A stretch of DNA of 43,357 nucleotides, from contig DASRHK010000106.1 in NCBI GenBank assembly GCA_035650495.1, forward strand, positions 1 through 43,357. Reading direction: 5' to 3'. The position numbers were made by a program, and so were the translations under genes. Position 1 is the first letter of the stretch; each line of letters opens with the position of its first letter. The notes below the pieces were generated by a model. That model had not been told where the DNA came from, ran no database searches, and saw nothing but the letters and a program-made list of their open reading frames with translations. Positions 1-8,697 of the stretch are shown here, piece by piece. The DNA comes from DASRHK01 sp035650495 (GTDB taxonomy: Bacteria; Pseudomonadota; Gammaproteobacteria; Nevskiales; Nevskiaceae).

Positions 1-808
1 CGTCGCAGAACGACAGCTTCTCCGGGAAGCGCGTGCTGACGAATTCGGTCGCGACGCCGATTGCGCCAAGGGCCTGCGCGTCGGGTCGCCACAGCGACTC
101 CACGGGCGCATAGGCCCAGCCGACGAAATTCTCCGGAAGACCGGCGCTTTCCAGATACGCGCGCTGCTGATGATCCTGAACCACGGCGCGCAGCGTCCCG
201 AAACCGGGCAGCGCGATGTGCGGCGCATGGAATCCGGGCGCGAGCGTGCGCGCCGGCCCGGCGATGATCCTGCGGGGCGCCGACGCCCACAGGAATGCGC
301 AGGCGCTGTCGCACTGATCGTGCATGACGGCGGTGCGGACACCGCGATCGCGCAGCAGTCGTGCGACTTGCGTGATCGCCAATGCGCTGCCTCCGGCGCT
401 GTCGAGCAGCACCGCGCGTGTTTGCGGATGCTCGTCGAGCGCGCTGCGCAGACGCCGGTAGAGCTGATCGGTGAGATCTCCGGAGATCGCAACGGTGCAG
501 TGCGCATCGTCGGCTGCAATCTCGAGCGGCAGCTGCGGCGACTGGCTCGCGCTGCGAGCGGCGAAGCCGGCGAGGAGGATCGCAGCGAGCGACGCGAAGC
601 CCATCGCGGAGCCGCCCCACCCGCGCATCCCGTAACCGAGGATCACGCTGGCGCACGCGGTGACGACCAGAAGCCCGGCGACGATGACCGGCAAGCCGAC
701 GGGAACCGCGATGAACATCAGCACCACGGCAAGCGACGCGCCCAGCACCAACAGGCCGAGGCCGAGCCCTCGCGCGGCCAGCCGCTCCCGCATCCCCGGA
801 TCCATCAT
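1..808 (-). CDS. Membrane-anchored ClpP/crotonase-fold protein (COG3904-like), C-terminus cut by window edge
   Basis: The minus frame is open from an ATG at 808 to the window edge, about 269 codons, with no stop seen, so the end is missing. An AGGGA lies about 8 bases upstream of the ATG. The first 85 residues are hydrophobic with two or three likely membrane segments (about 14-35, 37-58, 65-82). The rest resembles predicted periplasmic ClpP-like proteins: LLDSAGGSALAI (about 134-145) matches the 'NSPGG' strand-helix, and QCDSACAFLWAS (about 165-176) matches the conserved CASAC segment, where Ser168 would be the nucleophile. Two Cys (166, 170) flank that serine. This family has no well-established substrate. 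It is transcribed away from the tRNA genes and seems unrelated to the polysaccharide locus. The fold assignment is fairly secure; proteolytic activity is only inferred. Confidence 0.75.
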   Translation of the reverse strand, partial: MMDPGMRERLAARGLGLGLLVLGASLAVVLMFIAVPVGLPVIVAGLLVVTACASVILGYGMRGWGGSAMGFASLAAILLAGFAARSASQSPQLPLEIAADDAHCTVAISGDLTDQLYRRLRSALDEHPQTRAVLLDSAGGSALAITQVARLLRDRGVRTAVMHDQCDSACAFLWASAPRRIIAGPARTLAPGFHAPHIALPGFGTLRAVVQDHQQRAYLESAGLPENFVGWAYAPVESLWRPDAQALGAIGVATEFVSTRFPEKLSFCD

Positions 809-921
809 CGATACGTCCCTGCGCGGCACGAATCGCCGCACGCCGACCTAGTCTAGGCTCACGCCGTGAATCGTCGCTGAACGCGAGCCGGCGTCCAAGC
901 CGTGAAAATCACCACGAATCA

Positions 922-951
922 TTGAGAGCGACCCCCTCCAGCCACTATACT
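922..951 (+). promoter_or_regulatory. Sigma70-type promoter for the tRNA-Ala/tRNA-Glu pair
   Basis: TTGAGA at 922-927 and TATACT at 946-951 each match the consensus at 5 of 6 positions, with an 18-base spacer. The stretch between the -10 box and the tRNA (TGCGCACCC) is GC-rich, as in discriminators of stringently controlled stable-RNA promoters. The tRNA begins 12 bases after the -10 box. No other promoter is evident before gmd, so this one may also serve gmd-fcl. Confidence 0.65.
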
Positions 952-962
952 GCGCACCCTTT

Positions 963-1038
<76 letters not shown>

Positions 1039-1050
1039 AGTTTTTTAGAC

Positions 1051-1128
1051 GTCCCCATCGTCTAGCCCGGCCTAGGACACCACCCTTTCACGGTGAGAAC
1101 TGGGGTTCGAATCCCCATGGGGACGCCA
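1051..1128 (+). tRNA. tRNA-Glu (anticodon TTC)
   Basis: The 78-nt gene has acceptor arms GTCCCCA and TGGGGAC, anticodon loop CCCTTTCACGG with TTC, a T-arm containing GGTTCGAATCC, and an encoded CCA. It lies 12 bases after tRNA-Ala, so the two are very probably one transcript. The gmd start codon follows only 24 bases after the CCA. Confidence 0.97.
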
Positions 1129-1152
1129 TCACATGCTGAGGCAGGAAACGCT

Positions 1153-2283
1153 GTGGCCACTCGCAAGCGCGCGCTGATCACCGGGGTCACCGGACAGGAC
1201 GGCGCCTACCTCACGGAGCTCCTGATCGCCAAGGGCTACGAAGTGCACGGCGTCAAGCGCCGCACCTCGCTGTTCAACACCGATCGCATCGATCACCTCT
1301 ATCAGGATCCGCACGCGGGTCACCGCAACCTGATCCTGCATCACGGCGACATGACCGATTCGTCGAGCCTCCTGCACATCATGCAGCAGGTGCAGCCGGT
1401 CGAGATCTACAACCTCGCCGCGCAGTCGCACGTCGCGGTGTCGTTCGAGGAGCCCGAGTACACGGCGAACAGCGACGCGCTCGGCACGCTGCGACTGCTC
1501 GAGGCGATCCGCATCCTCGGCTTGAAGGACAAGACGCGCTTCTATCAGGCGTCGACGTCCGAGCTCTACGGCCTCGTGCAGGAAACCCCGCAGACCGAGA
1601 AGACGCCGTTCTATCCGCGCTCGCCCTACGGCGTCGCGAAGCTCTACGCCTACTGGATCACCGTGAATTATCGCGAGGCGTACGATTTTTACGCTTGCAA
1701 CGGGATTCTGTTCAATCACGAATCGCCGACGCGCGGCGAGACCTTCGTCACGCGCAAGGTCACGCGCGCGCTGGCGCGCATCGCGCTCGGCCTGCAGGAC
1801 TGTCTCTACCTCGGCAACATGAACGCGAAGCGCGATTGGGGCCACGCGCGCGACTACGTCGAGATGATGTGGCTGATGCTCCAGCAGAAGCAGCCGGAGG
1901 ATTTCGTCATCGCCACCGGCGAGCAGCACAGCGTGCGCGATTTCGTCGCGGCGGCCGCGCGCGATATCGGCATCGAGATCGAATGGCGCGGCAAAGGGGT
2001 CAAGGAAGTCGGCCGCGTCAGCGCCGTGCGCGAATGCGACTGGGGCATGGCGAAGGTCAAGCCCGGCGCGACCATCGTGCGCGTCGATCCGCGCTACTTC
2101 CGCCCCGCGGAAGTGGAGACCTTGCTCGGCAACGCCGCCAAGGCCAAGCGCAAGCTCGGCTGGTCGCCGCGGATCACCTTCACGGAGCTCGTGAACGAGA
2201 TGATCCAGGCCGATCTCAAGGACGCTCAGCGCGATGTCGTCGTCACCACGCACGGATTCGAGACGCGCAAATATCATGAGTGA
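1153..2283 (+). CDS. gmd: GDP-mannose 4,6-dehydratase
   Basis: This enzyme converts GDP-D-mannose to GDP-4-keto-6-deoxy-D-mannose, the first step to GDP-L-fucose and related 6-deoxyhexoses. The 376-residue length fits the family. The nucleotide-binding GVTGQDG is at 11-17, the catalytic STSE at 134-137 and YGVAK at 159-163, and the family signature FNHESPTRGETFVTRK follows. The frame is open further upstream, but that part lies inside tRNA-Glu. GTG at 1153 with AGGA upstream gives the normal N-terminus ATRKRALITG. The stop overlaps the fcl start by 8 bases, so the two are coupled. The close tRNA genes suggest read-through transcription (inference). Confidence 0.96.
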   Translation: MATRKRALITGVTGQDGAYLTELLIAKGYEVHGVKRRTSLFNTDRIDHLYQDPHAGHRNLILHHGDMTDSSSLLHIMQQVQPVEIYNLAAQSHVAVSFEEPEYTANSDALGTLRLLEAIRILGLKDKTRFYQASTSELYGLVQETPQTEKTPFYPRSPYGVAKLYAYWITVNYREAYDFYACNGILFNHESPTRGETFVTRKVTRALARIALGLQDCLYLGNMNAKRDWGHARDYVEMMWLMLQQKQPEDFVIATGEQHSVRDFVAAAARDIGIEIEWRGKGVKEVGRVSAVRECDWGMAKVKPGATIVRVDPRYFRPAEVETLLGNAAKAKRKLGWSPRITFTELVNEMIQADLKDAQRDVVVTTHGFETRKYHE

Positions 2284-3262
2284 CGCGCTGCCGCGCGACG
2301 CGCGCATCTACGTCGCGGGTCATCGCGGCATGGTCGGTGGCGCCATCACGCGCGCACTGCAGCGACGCGGCTACGACAATCTCCTGCTGCGAACGCATCA
2401 GGAGCTCGATCTCAAGGATCAAGCTGCGGTCCGTGCGTTCTTCACGCGCGAGAAGCCGCCAGCCGTCGTGCTCGCTGCGGCGAAGGTCGGCGGCATCCAG
2501 GCGAACAACATCTATCGCGCCGACTTCATCTACGACAACCTGATGATCGAGTGCAACGCGATCCACGAAGCGCATCGCGCCGGCGTGCAGCGCCTGCTCT
2601 ATCTCGGGTCGAGCTGCATCTATCCGAAATTCGCGCCGCAGCCGATCGCGGAATCGGCGCTGCTGACCGGCGCGCTCGAGCAGACCAATCAGCCGTACGC
2701 GATCGCCAAGATCGCCGGCATCGAGCTGTGCGACGCCTATAACCGCCAGCACGGCACCGACTTCCGCGCTGCGATGCCGACCAATCTCTACGGGCCGGGC
2801 GATTACTTCGATCTCGAGAAGAGCCACGTCATCCCGGCGCTGCTGCGTCGATTCCACGAAGCCACGCAGAACCAATCGCCGAGCGTGACTTGCTGGGGCA
2901 CCGGCACGCCGCGACGCGAGTTCCTGCACGTCGACGACCTCGCCGAAGCGTGCGTGTTCCTGCTGGAGCGCAGCCGCGAGCAATGGCGCGCGCTCGAGAC
3001 GACGCACGTCAACGTCGGCTGCGGCGAGGACGTCACCATCCGCGAGCTGGTCGAGCTCGTTCGACAAGCGACCGGCTATCGCGGCGAAGTGAAGTGGGAC
3101 GCCACCAAGCCCGACGGCACGCCGCGCAAGCTGCTCGACATCTCGCTGATGCGCCGCCTCGGCTGGGCGCCCAAGGTCGGCCTCACCGACGGGCTGGCCT
3201 CGACCTATCGCTGGTTCCTCCAGCACCACGCCGACGCCCGCGGATTGCGCGAGCAAGCGTGA
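2276..3262 (+). CDS. fcl: GDP-L-fucose synthase
   Basis: This NADPH-dependent 3,5-epimerase/4-reductase turns GDP-4-keto-6-deoxymannose into GDP-L-fucose and completes the pathway started by gmd. The protein has 328 residues. It shows the Rossmann motif GHRGMVG at 15-21, the catalytic GSSCIYP with Ser112-Cys114, and YAIAK with Tyr141 and Lys145, all typical of the WcaG/Fcl family. The start is the ATG at 2276, within the end of gmd. The stop TGA shares bases with the GTG start of the next gene. The gmd-fcl pair strongly implies that the locus polymer contains fucose or a related deoxysugar. Confidence 0.95.
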   Translation: MSDALPRDARIYVAGHRGMVGGAITRALQRRGYDNLLLRTHQELDLKDQAAVRAFFTREKPPAVVLAAAKVGGIQANNIYRADFIYDNLMIECNAIHEAHRAGVQRLLYLGSSCIYPKFAPQPIAESALLTGALEQTNQPYAIAKIAGIELCDAYNRQHGTDFRAAMPTNLYGPGDYFDLEKSHVIPALLRRFHEATQNQSPSVTCWGTGTPRREFLHVDDLAEACVFLLERSREQWRALETTHVNVGCGEDVTIRELVELVRQATGYRGEVKWDATKPDGTPRKLLDISLMRRLGWAPKVGLTDGLASTYRWFLQHHADARGLREQA

Positions 3263-4263
3263 GCGTCGATTTCACCGGCCGCCGCGTCCTCCTCGTCGCG
3301 CCGGTCTTCTTCGGTTTCGACAAGACGATCGCCGAAGGCCTGCGCCGCCGCGGCGCCACCGTCGCCCTCTACGACGATCGACCCAGCACCAGCACGTTCA
3401 CCAAGGCGGCGATCCGCATCCATCCGCGGCTGATGGCGGCGCGCACCGCGCGTTACGTGCAACGGATCATCGACTCGCACGCCGGCGAGCGATTCGACGA
3501 CGTCCTGGTGATCAAGGGACAGGGCCTGACGCGCTCGCTGCTCAAGCGGCTGCTCGACGCATTCCCCGGTGCGCGCAAGCGCTATTACCTCTACGACAGC
3601 TTCCGCAACGATCCTGGCGCGCGCGGCAAGATGACGCTGTTCGACCGCGTGCTGACCTTCGACCAGGGCGACGCGCGCGGCACGCCGGGCCTGCAGTTCC
3701 GGCCGATGTTCTATCCCGAGGAGTTCCGCCGGATGTCACCGCGGGCCGCGCGGCATGACGAACCCGTGCGTCTGGTGTTCATCGGCACTGTGCACAGCGA
3801 TCGCTACCGCGTGCTCGGCCGTTTGCGTCGCGCGCTGCCGAAGATGGCGGTGATCAGCACGTATCTGTACTTTCCGAGCCGGATGCTCTACGCCGCACGG
3901 CGCCTGCTCGATCCGTCGTTCTGGGCCGCGCCGCACAGCGAATTCAAGTTCGTGCCGCTCGATCGCGCTGCCTACGCCGCGCTGTTCGAAGGCGCCGACG
4001 TCGTCGTCGAGATGGAACGACCGGTGCAGGCCGGTCTCACGATGCGCAGCCTCGAAGCCGTTGCGGCGGGCCGCAAGCTGATCACGACGAACCCGGAGAT
4101 CGCGCAGTACGACTTCTATCGACCGGCGAACATCGCGATCGTCGATCGCGCGCAGCCGGTGATCAGCGTGCAATTCCTGCGCGGCGCATATGAGCCCGTG
4201 CCCGGCGAGATCGTCGATCGCTATTCGCTCGATCGCTGGCTCGACGACGTGTTCGGCGGCTAG
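3259..4263 (+). CDS. Glycosyltransferase-like protein of a CgeB-type family
   Basis: The 334-residue cytoplasmic protein starts at a GTG that overlaps the fcl stop (GTGA), so it is translationally coupled to fcl. The N-terminal half begins with a Rossmann-like strand (RRVLLVAPVFFGFDKTI) and contains LYDSFRND. The C-terminal half ends with VQAGLTMRSLEAVAAGRKLI, which resembles the nucleotide-sugar-binding end of GT-B glycosyltransferases and CgeB-like proteins. Coupling to GDP-fucose synthesis suggests a fucosyl or related transfer, but donor and acceptor cannot be read from sequence. The family placement is by resemblance only. Confidence 0.6.
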   Translation: MSVDFTGRRVLLVAPVFFGFDKTIAEGLRRRGATVALYDDRPSTSTFTKAAIRIHPRLMAARTARYVQRIIDSHAGERFDDVLVIKGQGLTRSLLKRLLDAFPGARKRYYLYDSFRNDPGARGKMTLFDRVLTFDQGDARGTPGLQFRPMFYPEEFRRMSPRAARHDEPVRLVFIGTVHSDRYRVLGRLRRALPKMAVISTYLYFPSRMLYAARRLLDPSFWAAPHSEFKFVPLDRAAYAALFEGADVVVEMERPVQAGLTMRSLEAVAAGRKLITTNPEIAQYDFYRPANIAIVDRAQPVISVQFLRGAYEPVPGEIVDRYSLDRWLDDVFGG

Positions 4264-4267
4264 CGCG

Positions 4268-5305
4268 TCAGGTCCACTCTTCGGGCGCTTCCTCGCGCCA
4301 GCGTCGCAATCCTTCCTCCAGCGTGTAGTGGAACGGATAGCCCTGCTCCACCAGGGACTGCGGGATCACGTCATTGGCGATCTTGAGCTTCTCGACGCGA
4401 CGCGGATGGATCGGCGTGGAGATGCCGAACAGCGAGACGATGGCGTTGAACACGCGCGCCGCGTGGTACAGCAAGCCATACGGCACCGACGGAATCCAGC
4501 GCCGCCAGCCGGCGACACGCTGGATCGTCTCGACGTACTCCGACAGCGTCGGCGGCGTCGGCGACGCGAAGTTCGCGATGACGAGCCGCGCCTTCCCTGC
4601 TTCCTGCGACTGCATCCAGGTCAGCGCGCGGCAGAGCTCGTCGACGTAGGCGCCCGCTTTCGGCAGATCGCGATTGCCGCAGTAGAAGAAGTAGCCGCGC
4701 CGCACCGCGCGGATCAGTCGATGGACGTTCGCGTTCTCGCCCGGGCCGAAGATCACGCCGGGGCGCAGGATCGTCAGCGAGCGATGTTGCGGATCACCGT
4801 TGCGCCAGCCGCGGAAGATCTCCTCCGCAGCGAGCTTCGACGAGCCGTAAGCGTGGAATGGCACCGGCAGCGTCGATTCGGTGATGCGGCCCCGATCGCC
4901 GCCGTAGACCGCGATCGAGCTGGTGAACAGGATCTGCGGACAATCGACTTGCGTCGCCCAGTCGGCGACGTGACGTCCGCCGACGACGTTCACCTCGAAG
5001 AAATCCTTCGGCGGAAAATCCGGCTCGCGGCAGATCGCAGCGAGATTGATGATGACGTCGACGCGATCCGGGAACGCGTTGCGGTCGATCGGCTGGCGCA
5101 GGTCGGCGATCACGGTTTCCAGCCGGCCGCTCGCGATCGCCTCGCGCACCGCCGGCGACATGCGCGCCTCGGAGAAGCGGAGATCGGACAGGATGATGCG
5201 CCGGCGCGCCGGCAGCGCGAGCAGATGGCGCGACAGGTGCGAGCCGACGAAGCCGCCGGCGCCGAAGATGACCCACGTCGGCGTGTGGGCTGTGGCTCCG
5301 CTCAT
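4268..5305 (-). CDS. NAD-dependent epimerase/dehydratase (extended SDR)
   Basis: The 345-residue extended short-chain dehydrogenase has a cofactor motif GAGGFVG at about 15-21. It also has the Ser of TSSIAVYGG and the catalytic YGSSK typical of nucleotide-sugar 4-epimerases and dehydratases. RPGVIFGPGE in the C-terminal half fits the substrate-binding part. It probably makes or changes a nucleotide sugar for the locus; the specific sugar is not predictable. It converges with the preceding glycosyltransferase across only 4 bases, leaving no room for a terminator, and diverges from the GT4 gene at 5359. Confidence 0.8.
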   Translation of the reverse strand: MSGATAHTPTWVIFGAGGFVGSHLSRHLLALPARRRIILSDLRFSEARMSPAVREAIASGRLETVIADLRQPIDRNAFPDRVDVIINLAAICREPDFPPKDFFEVNVVGGRHVADWATQVDCPQILFTSSIAVYGGDRGRITESTLPVPFHAYGSSKLAAEEIFRGWRNGDPQHRSLTILRPGVIFGPGENANVHRLIRAVRRGYFFYCGNRDLPKAGAYVDELCRALTWMQSQEAGKARLVIANFASPTPPTLSEYVETIQRVAGWRRWIPSVPYGLLYHAARVFNAIVSLFGISTPIHPRRVEKLKIANDVIPQSLVEQGYPFHYTLEEGLRRWREEAPEEWT

Positions 5306-5358
5306 CGCGATTGGTTTTGCATCGGGTCGGGAACAGGTGACAGTGTAGTATTTTGGCG

Positions 5359-6381
5359 ATGATCTCGATCAACACCCGCATTCTCGGCAAGCGAGTCACC
5401 GGGGTGCAGCGCTATCTCACCGAGATCCTCTCCCGCCTCTCCGTGCCGCATCGCAAGCTCGCGCCGCCCGTCAACCTGCAAGGCCTGGCGGGCCACCTGT
5501 GGGAGCAGACCGCGTTGCCCGCGCTGGCCGGCGACTCGATCTTGTGGAGCCCGTCGCAAAGCGGCCCGATGTGGCGCGAGCGACAGGTCATCACGGTCCA
5601 TGACCTCGCGCCGCTCGAGCTGCCGCAGTACTTGTCGCCCGCGTTCGCCCGCTGGTACAGCGTGATGATGCCGCGCGCGATCCGCTCCGCGCGCCGCATC
5701 ATCGCGGTCAGCGCGTTCACCGCCGATCGTCTTCGCAACGTGCTGTCGGTTCCGACCGAGAAGATCTCCGTGGTTCACGAGGCGGTCGATCATTCCCGTT
5801 TCCGCGTCAGCAGCGCCGCTGATGTCGAGCGCGCGCTCGCGCGCTACCAGGCGCCGAGCGCAACCTATGTGCTGTCGGTGTGCACGCTGGAACGCCGCAA
5901 GAATCTCGCGAAGCTGCTCGAGGCCTGGTCCGCGATCCAGGAGCGGGTGCCCGATGCGTGGCTGCTGCTCAGCGGAAGCTTCGGCGATCGCCATGTGTTC
6001 GGCACGACTGAGGTCACGCTGCCGCCGCGCGTGAAAACCTTGGGCTACGTCGCCGACGAGGACCTGCCGCATCTCTATTCAGGCTGCCAGGCGTTTGCCT
6101 ACGTCTCGGAGTACGAAGGCTTCGGCTTGCCGGTGCTCGAAGCCATGGCGTGCGGCGCGCCGGTGCTGACGTCGGCGGGAACGTCGACGGAAGAGATCGC
6201 CAAGGGCGCGGCCGTCCTCGTCGATCCGCGCTCGGTCGACGACATCGCGCAGCATCTGCGTGCGCTGCTGACGGAGCGCGCGCTGCGCGAGGAGAGGAAG
6301 CAGGCCGGCGTCGAAGTCGCCAAGACCTACGCATGGGAGCGCGCCGCGCGCGAGACCGAAGAGATTCTCCAGTCGCTCTAG
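5359..6381 (+). CDS. Glycosyltransferase family 4
   Basis: The 340-residue GT-B transferase has the N-terminal TRILGKRVTGVQRYL, typical of mannosyltransferase-like GT4 enzymes that begin with a donor/acceptor loop. VSEYEGFGLPVLEAMACG carries the EX7E retaining-transferase motif. I start at the ATG at 5359; a TTG at 5353 is also in frame. The gene is divergent from the epimerase across 53 bases, where I saw no convincing promoter. Its stop TAG directly abuts the stop of the methyltransferase on the other strand. GDP-mannose is a common donor of this family and is plausible here because gmd uses it too (inference). Confidence 0.85.
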   Translation: MISINTRILGKRVTGVQRYLTEILSRLSVPHRKLAPPVNLQGLAGHLWEQTALPALAGDSILWSPSQSGPMWRERQVITVHDLAPLELPQYLSPAFARWYSVMMPRAIRSARRIIAVSAFTADRLRNVLSVPTEKISVVHEAVDHSRFRVSSAADVERALARYQAPSATYVLSVCTLERRKNLAKLLEAWSAIQERVPDAWLLLSGSFGDRHVFGTTEVTLPPRVKTLGYVADEDLPHLYSGCQAFAYVSEYEGFGLPVLEAMACGAPVLTSAGTSTEEIAKGAAVLVDPRSVDDIAQHLRALLTERALREERKQAGVEVAKTYAWERAARETEEILQSL

Positions 6382-7245
6382 CTACGCCTTCTGGGCGACG
6401 ACGATGTCCTGCCAGTTGAGCGCAGCGAACTCCGGCGCGACCTCGTGGTTCGACCAGGCGCCGTAGCGGATTGGCCCTTCGAGTGAAAGTCCCGCGCTCG
6501 CGTGCGCAGCCCGAAGCCAATCCTCGTCGACCGCGATCAGGTCTTCCGGGATGTTGGGATTGTTGGTCCAGCAGCCGGCCTGCGCGAGGTGATGCACGAT
6601 GTTCTCGCGTGCCCTTCTCGACTGCAGCTCGCCTCGGGCGTGCTCGTTCATGACGTAGTACGACGCCGCGATGCGCCCGCCCGGCTTGAGGACCCGGCCG
6701 ATCTCCTGGAGGTACCGCGCGATATCGACCGGATACATGTGCGTGAACACCGACCAGAGCACGACGAGATCGAAGCTGTTCTGGGCGAACGGCAGCACGA
6801 GCTCGCTCGGCTGCATGCCGCCGGCGGGGTTGTAGAACTTGTTGGCGATGTCGAGGCGGAAGAACACGAAGCGCGGATTCAGGGGCGTGATCTTGCGCGA
6901 GCACCAGCGCACGCCGCGCTCGTCGATGTCGATGCCGACGTAGAGCGCATCCGGCCCGAGCACGTCGAGCAGCGGCAACGTCTTGCGGCCGACACCGCTG
7001 CCGATGTCGAGCATCTTGCAGTCGGGGCTGATGCCGACCACGCGCTGATAGAACGCCAGCGCTTCCTGGCCGTTGCGCGCGAAGACGTCGTAGCCGCGCG
7101 GACCGTCGAACTGATGGCGCAGCGGCGGCAGCCGCGGATCCTGCGGCGCGCCGTCGATCAGATCGCGCAGCGCGTACGGAGCGTCGCGCACCAGGTGGAA
7201 CACCGGCGCCGGCAGGATTCTCTTGAGCGCGCCGCGCAGGCTCAT
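6382..7245 (-). CDS. SAM-dependent class I methyltransferase
   Basis: The 287-residue protein has SAM-binding motif I MLDIGSGVGRKTLPLL, the acidic YVGIDIDE end of strand 2, and motif post-II around FDLVVLWSVFTHMYP. It also has a GRVLKPGGRIAASYY stretch, as in Methyltransf_11/25 families. ATG at 7245 overlaps the polymerase stop by 4 bases, so translation is probably coupled. Within a polysaccharide locus it probably O-methylates a sugar, either internal or as a terminal cap; this is inference from context. Confidence 0.82.
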   Translation of the reverse strand: MSLRGALKRILPAPVFHLVRDAPYALRDLIDGAPQDPRLPPLRHQFDGPRGYDVFARNGQEALAFYQRVVGISPDCKMLDIGSGVGRKTLPLLDVLGPDALYVGIDIDERGVRWCSRKITPLNPRFVFFRLDIANKFYNPAGGMQPSELVLPFAQNSFDLVVLWSVFTHMYPVDIARYLQEIGRVLKPGGRIAASYYVMNEHARGELQSRRARENIVHHLAQAGCWTNNPNIPEDLIAVDEDWLRAAHASAGLSLEGPIRYGAWSNHEVAPEFAALNWQDIVVAQKA

Positions 7246-8687
7246 TCGAATCCCGTCATCGTCGGCACCGAGCCCGTGCGCACCCTGCGTCCCCAGATGC
7301 GCGGCAGCACCGCGGCGCCGACCAGGATCAGATAGCCGAACGAGGAGTACGCGACGGCGTTCAGCAGGTCTCCGCGCATCATGAACATCTGGAACGCAGC
7401 CCAGTACGGGACCAGCAAGCGTGACAACGAATCCGGCGCCCCGGGCGCGAGCGATCGCTCATACAGGGTCTCGCCCAAGGCGCAGATGCGTCCATAGAAC
7501 ATCAGCACGATGCCGATGCCGAGCCATCCGAAGGCGTAGTACGACTCCATCCAGAGCGGCGCCGAAAGATTGGTGAACGATCGATGGAAGAACGTCGCCA
7601 CTTCCACGCCGGTGCCGTAGGGCTTGGTCGGCCAGTACGCGCGCGGGAACCAGAACGCGGCGGCGCCGAGAAAATTCTCGCCCCAGGTCGGCCCGGCGCG
7701 CTCGCCGTAGGCGTAGCCGTCGAGCGTGAGCTGGAAGACGTCGTAGTCCGCCTTGTGGATCATCTTGTTCACCGCCGACTCGCTGGTGTCGAGCTGATCG
7801 AAGGCCTGCGTCACCGAGCCAGCGTGGCGGAACAGATCGAGGTACGGGAACAGGACGGTCAGGCCGACCGCGAGCCCGATGATCCACATCGGCGCGAACC
7901 ACTTGCGCCAGCGCGGGAGCGCGAATGCAGGCGTGAGCACGACCGCGCCCAGCCAGAACCGGCTTTGCGCGGGCGGATAGTTGGCGCAGTAATCGAGCAC
8001 GCCGAGCAGGAGCGTCAGCAGGAAGTAGAAGCGCTTGCGCTCCTGGTTGAACGTGTGCCACCGCGTGATCGCGTTGTAGGCGACCACAGTGAACGTCACC
8101 AGGCTCGGCGCGCGCAGCAACGTGCGCGCGATCAGGCCTTCGGCGAGCGTTCCGGCGACCACTTTCTCGAACTGCGCGCGCGTGATGAAGATATGGTTGA
8201 AGCCCCACGAGTACATGCCGAGGAGCGTCAGCCCCACCGCGACGACCGACAGCCACACCGCAGCGCGATCCGAGATCGCGAGGCTCATGCCGCTGAAGAC
8301 CGACGGCGCGGCCGCGTTCGGCGGCCGCAGCCGCGCCCACACCAGACCCGCTTCGAATGCGGCGATCGCCAGCGCGACTTCCAGGATGCCCGGGAGCAGA
8401 TCCTCGGGCACGTGCATCCGCTGCCACGGGAAGTCGTTGACGGCGAGCTGCGCGGTGGCGGCGAGACCGATCCACACGTAGATGAACAGGAAGAACGTGA
8501 AGCTGAGCAGCCGCGGCCGACCCTGCCCTGCCATCCAGGAGAGGCGCGTGGCGCAGTACAGCAGGATCGCCAGCGAGATCGACGCCTCCGTCGTGAGATC
8601 GGCCTCCTCGGGCAGCTGGATGAACACGAGGCCCGGAACGACCAGCGCGAGGCTGACCCAGGTGACGATGACGTAGAGGACGTTCAT
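7242..8687 (-). CDS. Multi-spanning O-antigen polymerase-like protein (Wzy-like)
   Basis: The 481-residue, strongly hydrophobic protein has roughly ten to twelve likely membrane helices and a large periplasmic-looking loop in the C-terminal half (around DTSESAVNKMIHKADYDVFQ and FPRAYWPTKPYG). Size, topology and place between glycosyltransferases fit Wzy/oligosaccharide-repeat polymerases, which are poorly conserved in sequence. No sharp catalytic motif is visible, so the call rests on topology and context. It differs from the Wzy_C-type protein at 24702-26174, so the locus holds two polymerase/ligase candidates. Confidence 0.6.
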   Translation of the reverse strand: MNVLYVIVTWVSLALVVPGLVFIQLPEEADLTTEASISLAILLYCATRLSWMAGQGRPRLLSFTFFLFIYVWIGLAATAQLAVNDFPWQRMHVPEDLLPGILEVALAIAAFEAGLVWARLRPPNAAAPSVFSGMSLAISDRAAVWLSVVAVGLTLLGMYSWGFNHIFITRAQFEKVVAGTLAEGLIARTLLRAPSLVTFTVVAYNAITRWHTFNQERKRFYFLLTLLLGVLDYCANYPPAQSRFWLGAVVLTPAFALPRWRKWFAPMWIIGLAVGLTVLFPYLDLFRHAGSVTQAFDQLDTSESAVNKMIHKADYDVFQLTLDGYAYGERAGPTWGENFLGAAAFWFPRAYWPTKPYGTGVEVATFFHRSFTNLSAPLWMESYYAFGWLGIGIVLMFYGRICALGETLYERSLAPGAPDSLSRLLVPYWAAFQMFMMRGDLLNAVAYSSFGYLILVGAAVLPRIWGRRVRTGSVPTMTGFE

Positions 8688-8697
8688 GACGCGGGCG

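Noticed and set aside
170..856. Plus-strand open frame of 228 codons at the left edge
   Set aside because: The minus strand reads a membrane-anchored ClpP-like protein through the same bases with an ATG and ribosome binding site; the plus product is Arg/Gln/His-rich and matches nothing.
847..857. Near-palindrome CCTAG-T-CTAGG upstream of the left-edge gene
   Set aside because: Too short to call an operator, no second copy near a promoter was seen, and it lies between genes without other support.
1093..1152. Longer N-terminus of gmd
   Set aside because: The extra codons run through tRNA-Glu. GTG at 1153 gives the family-typical start.
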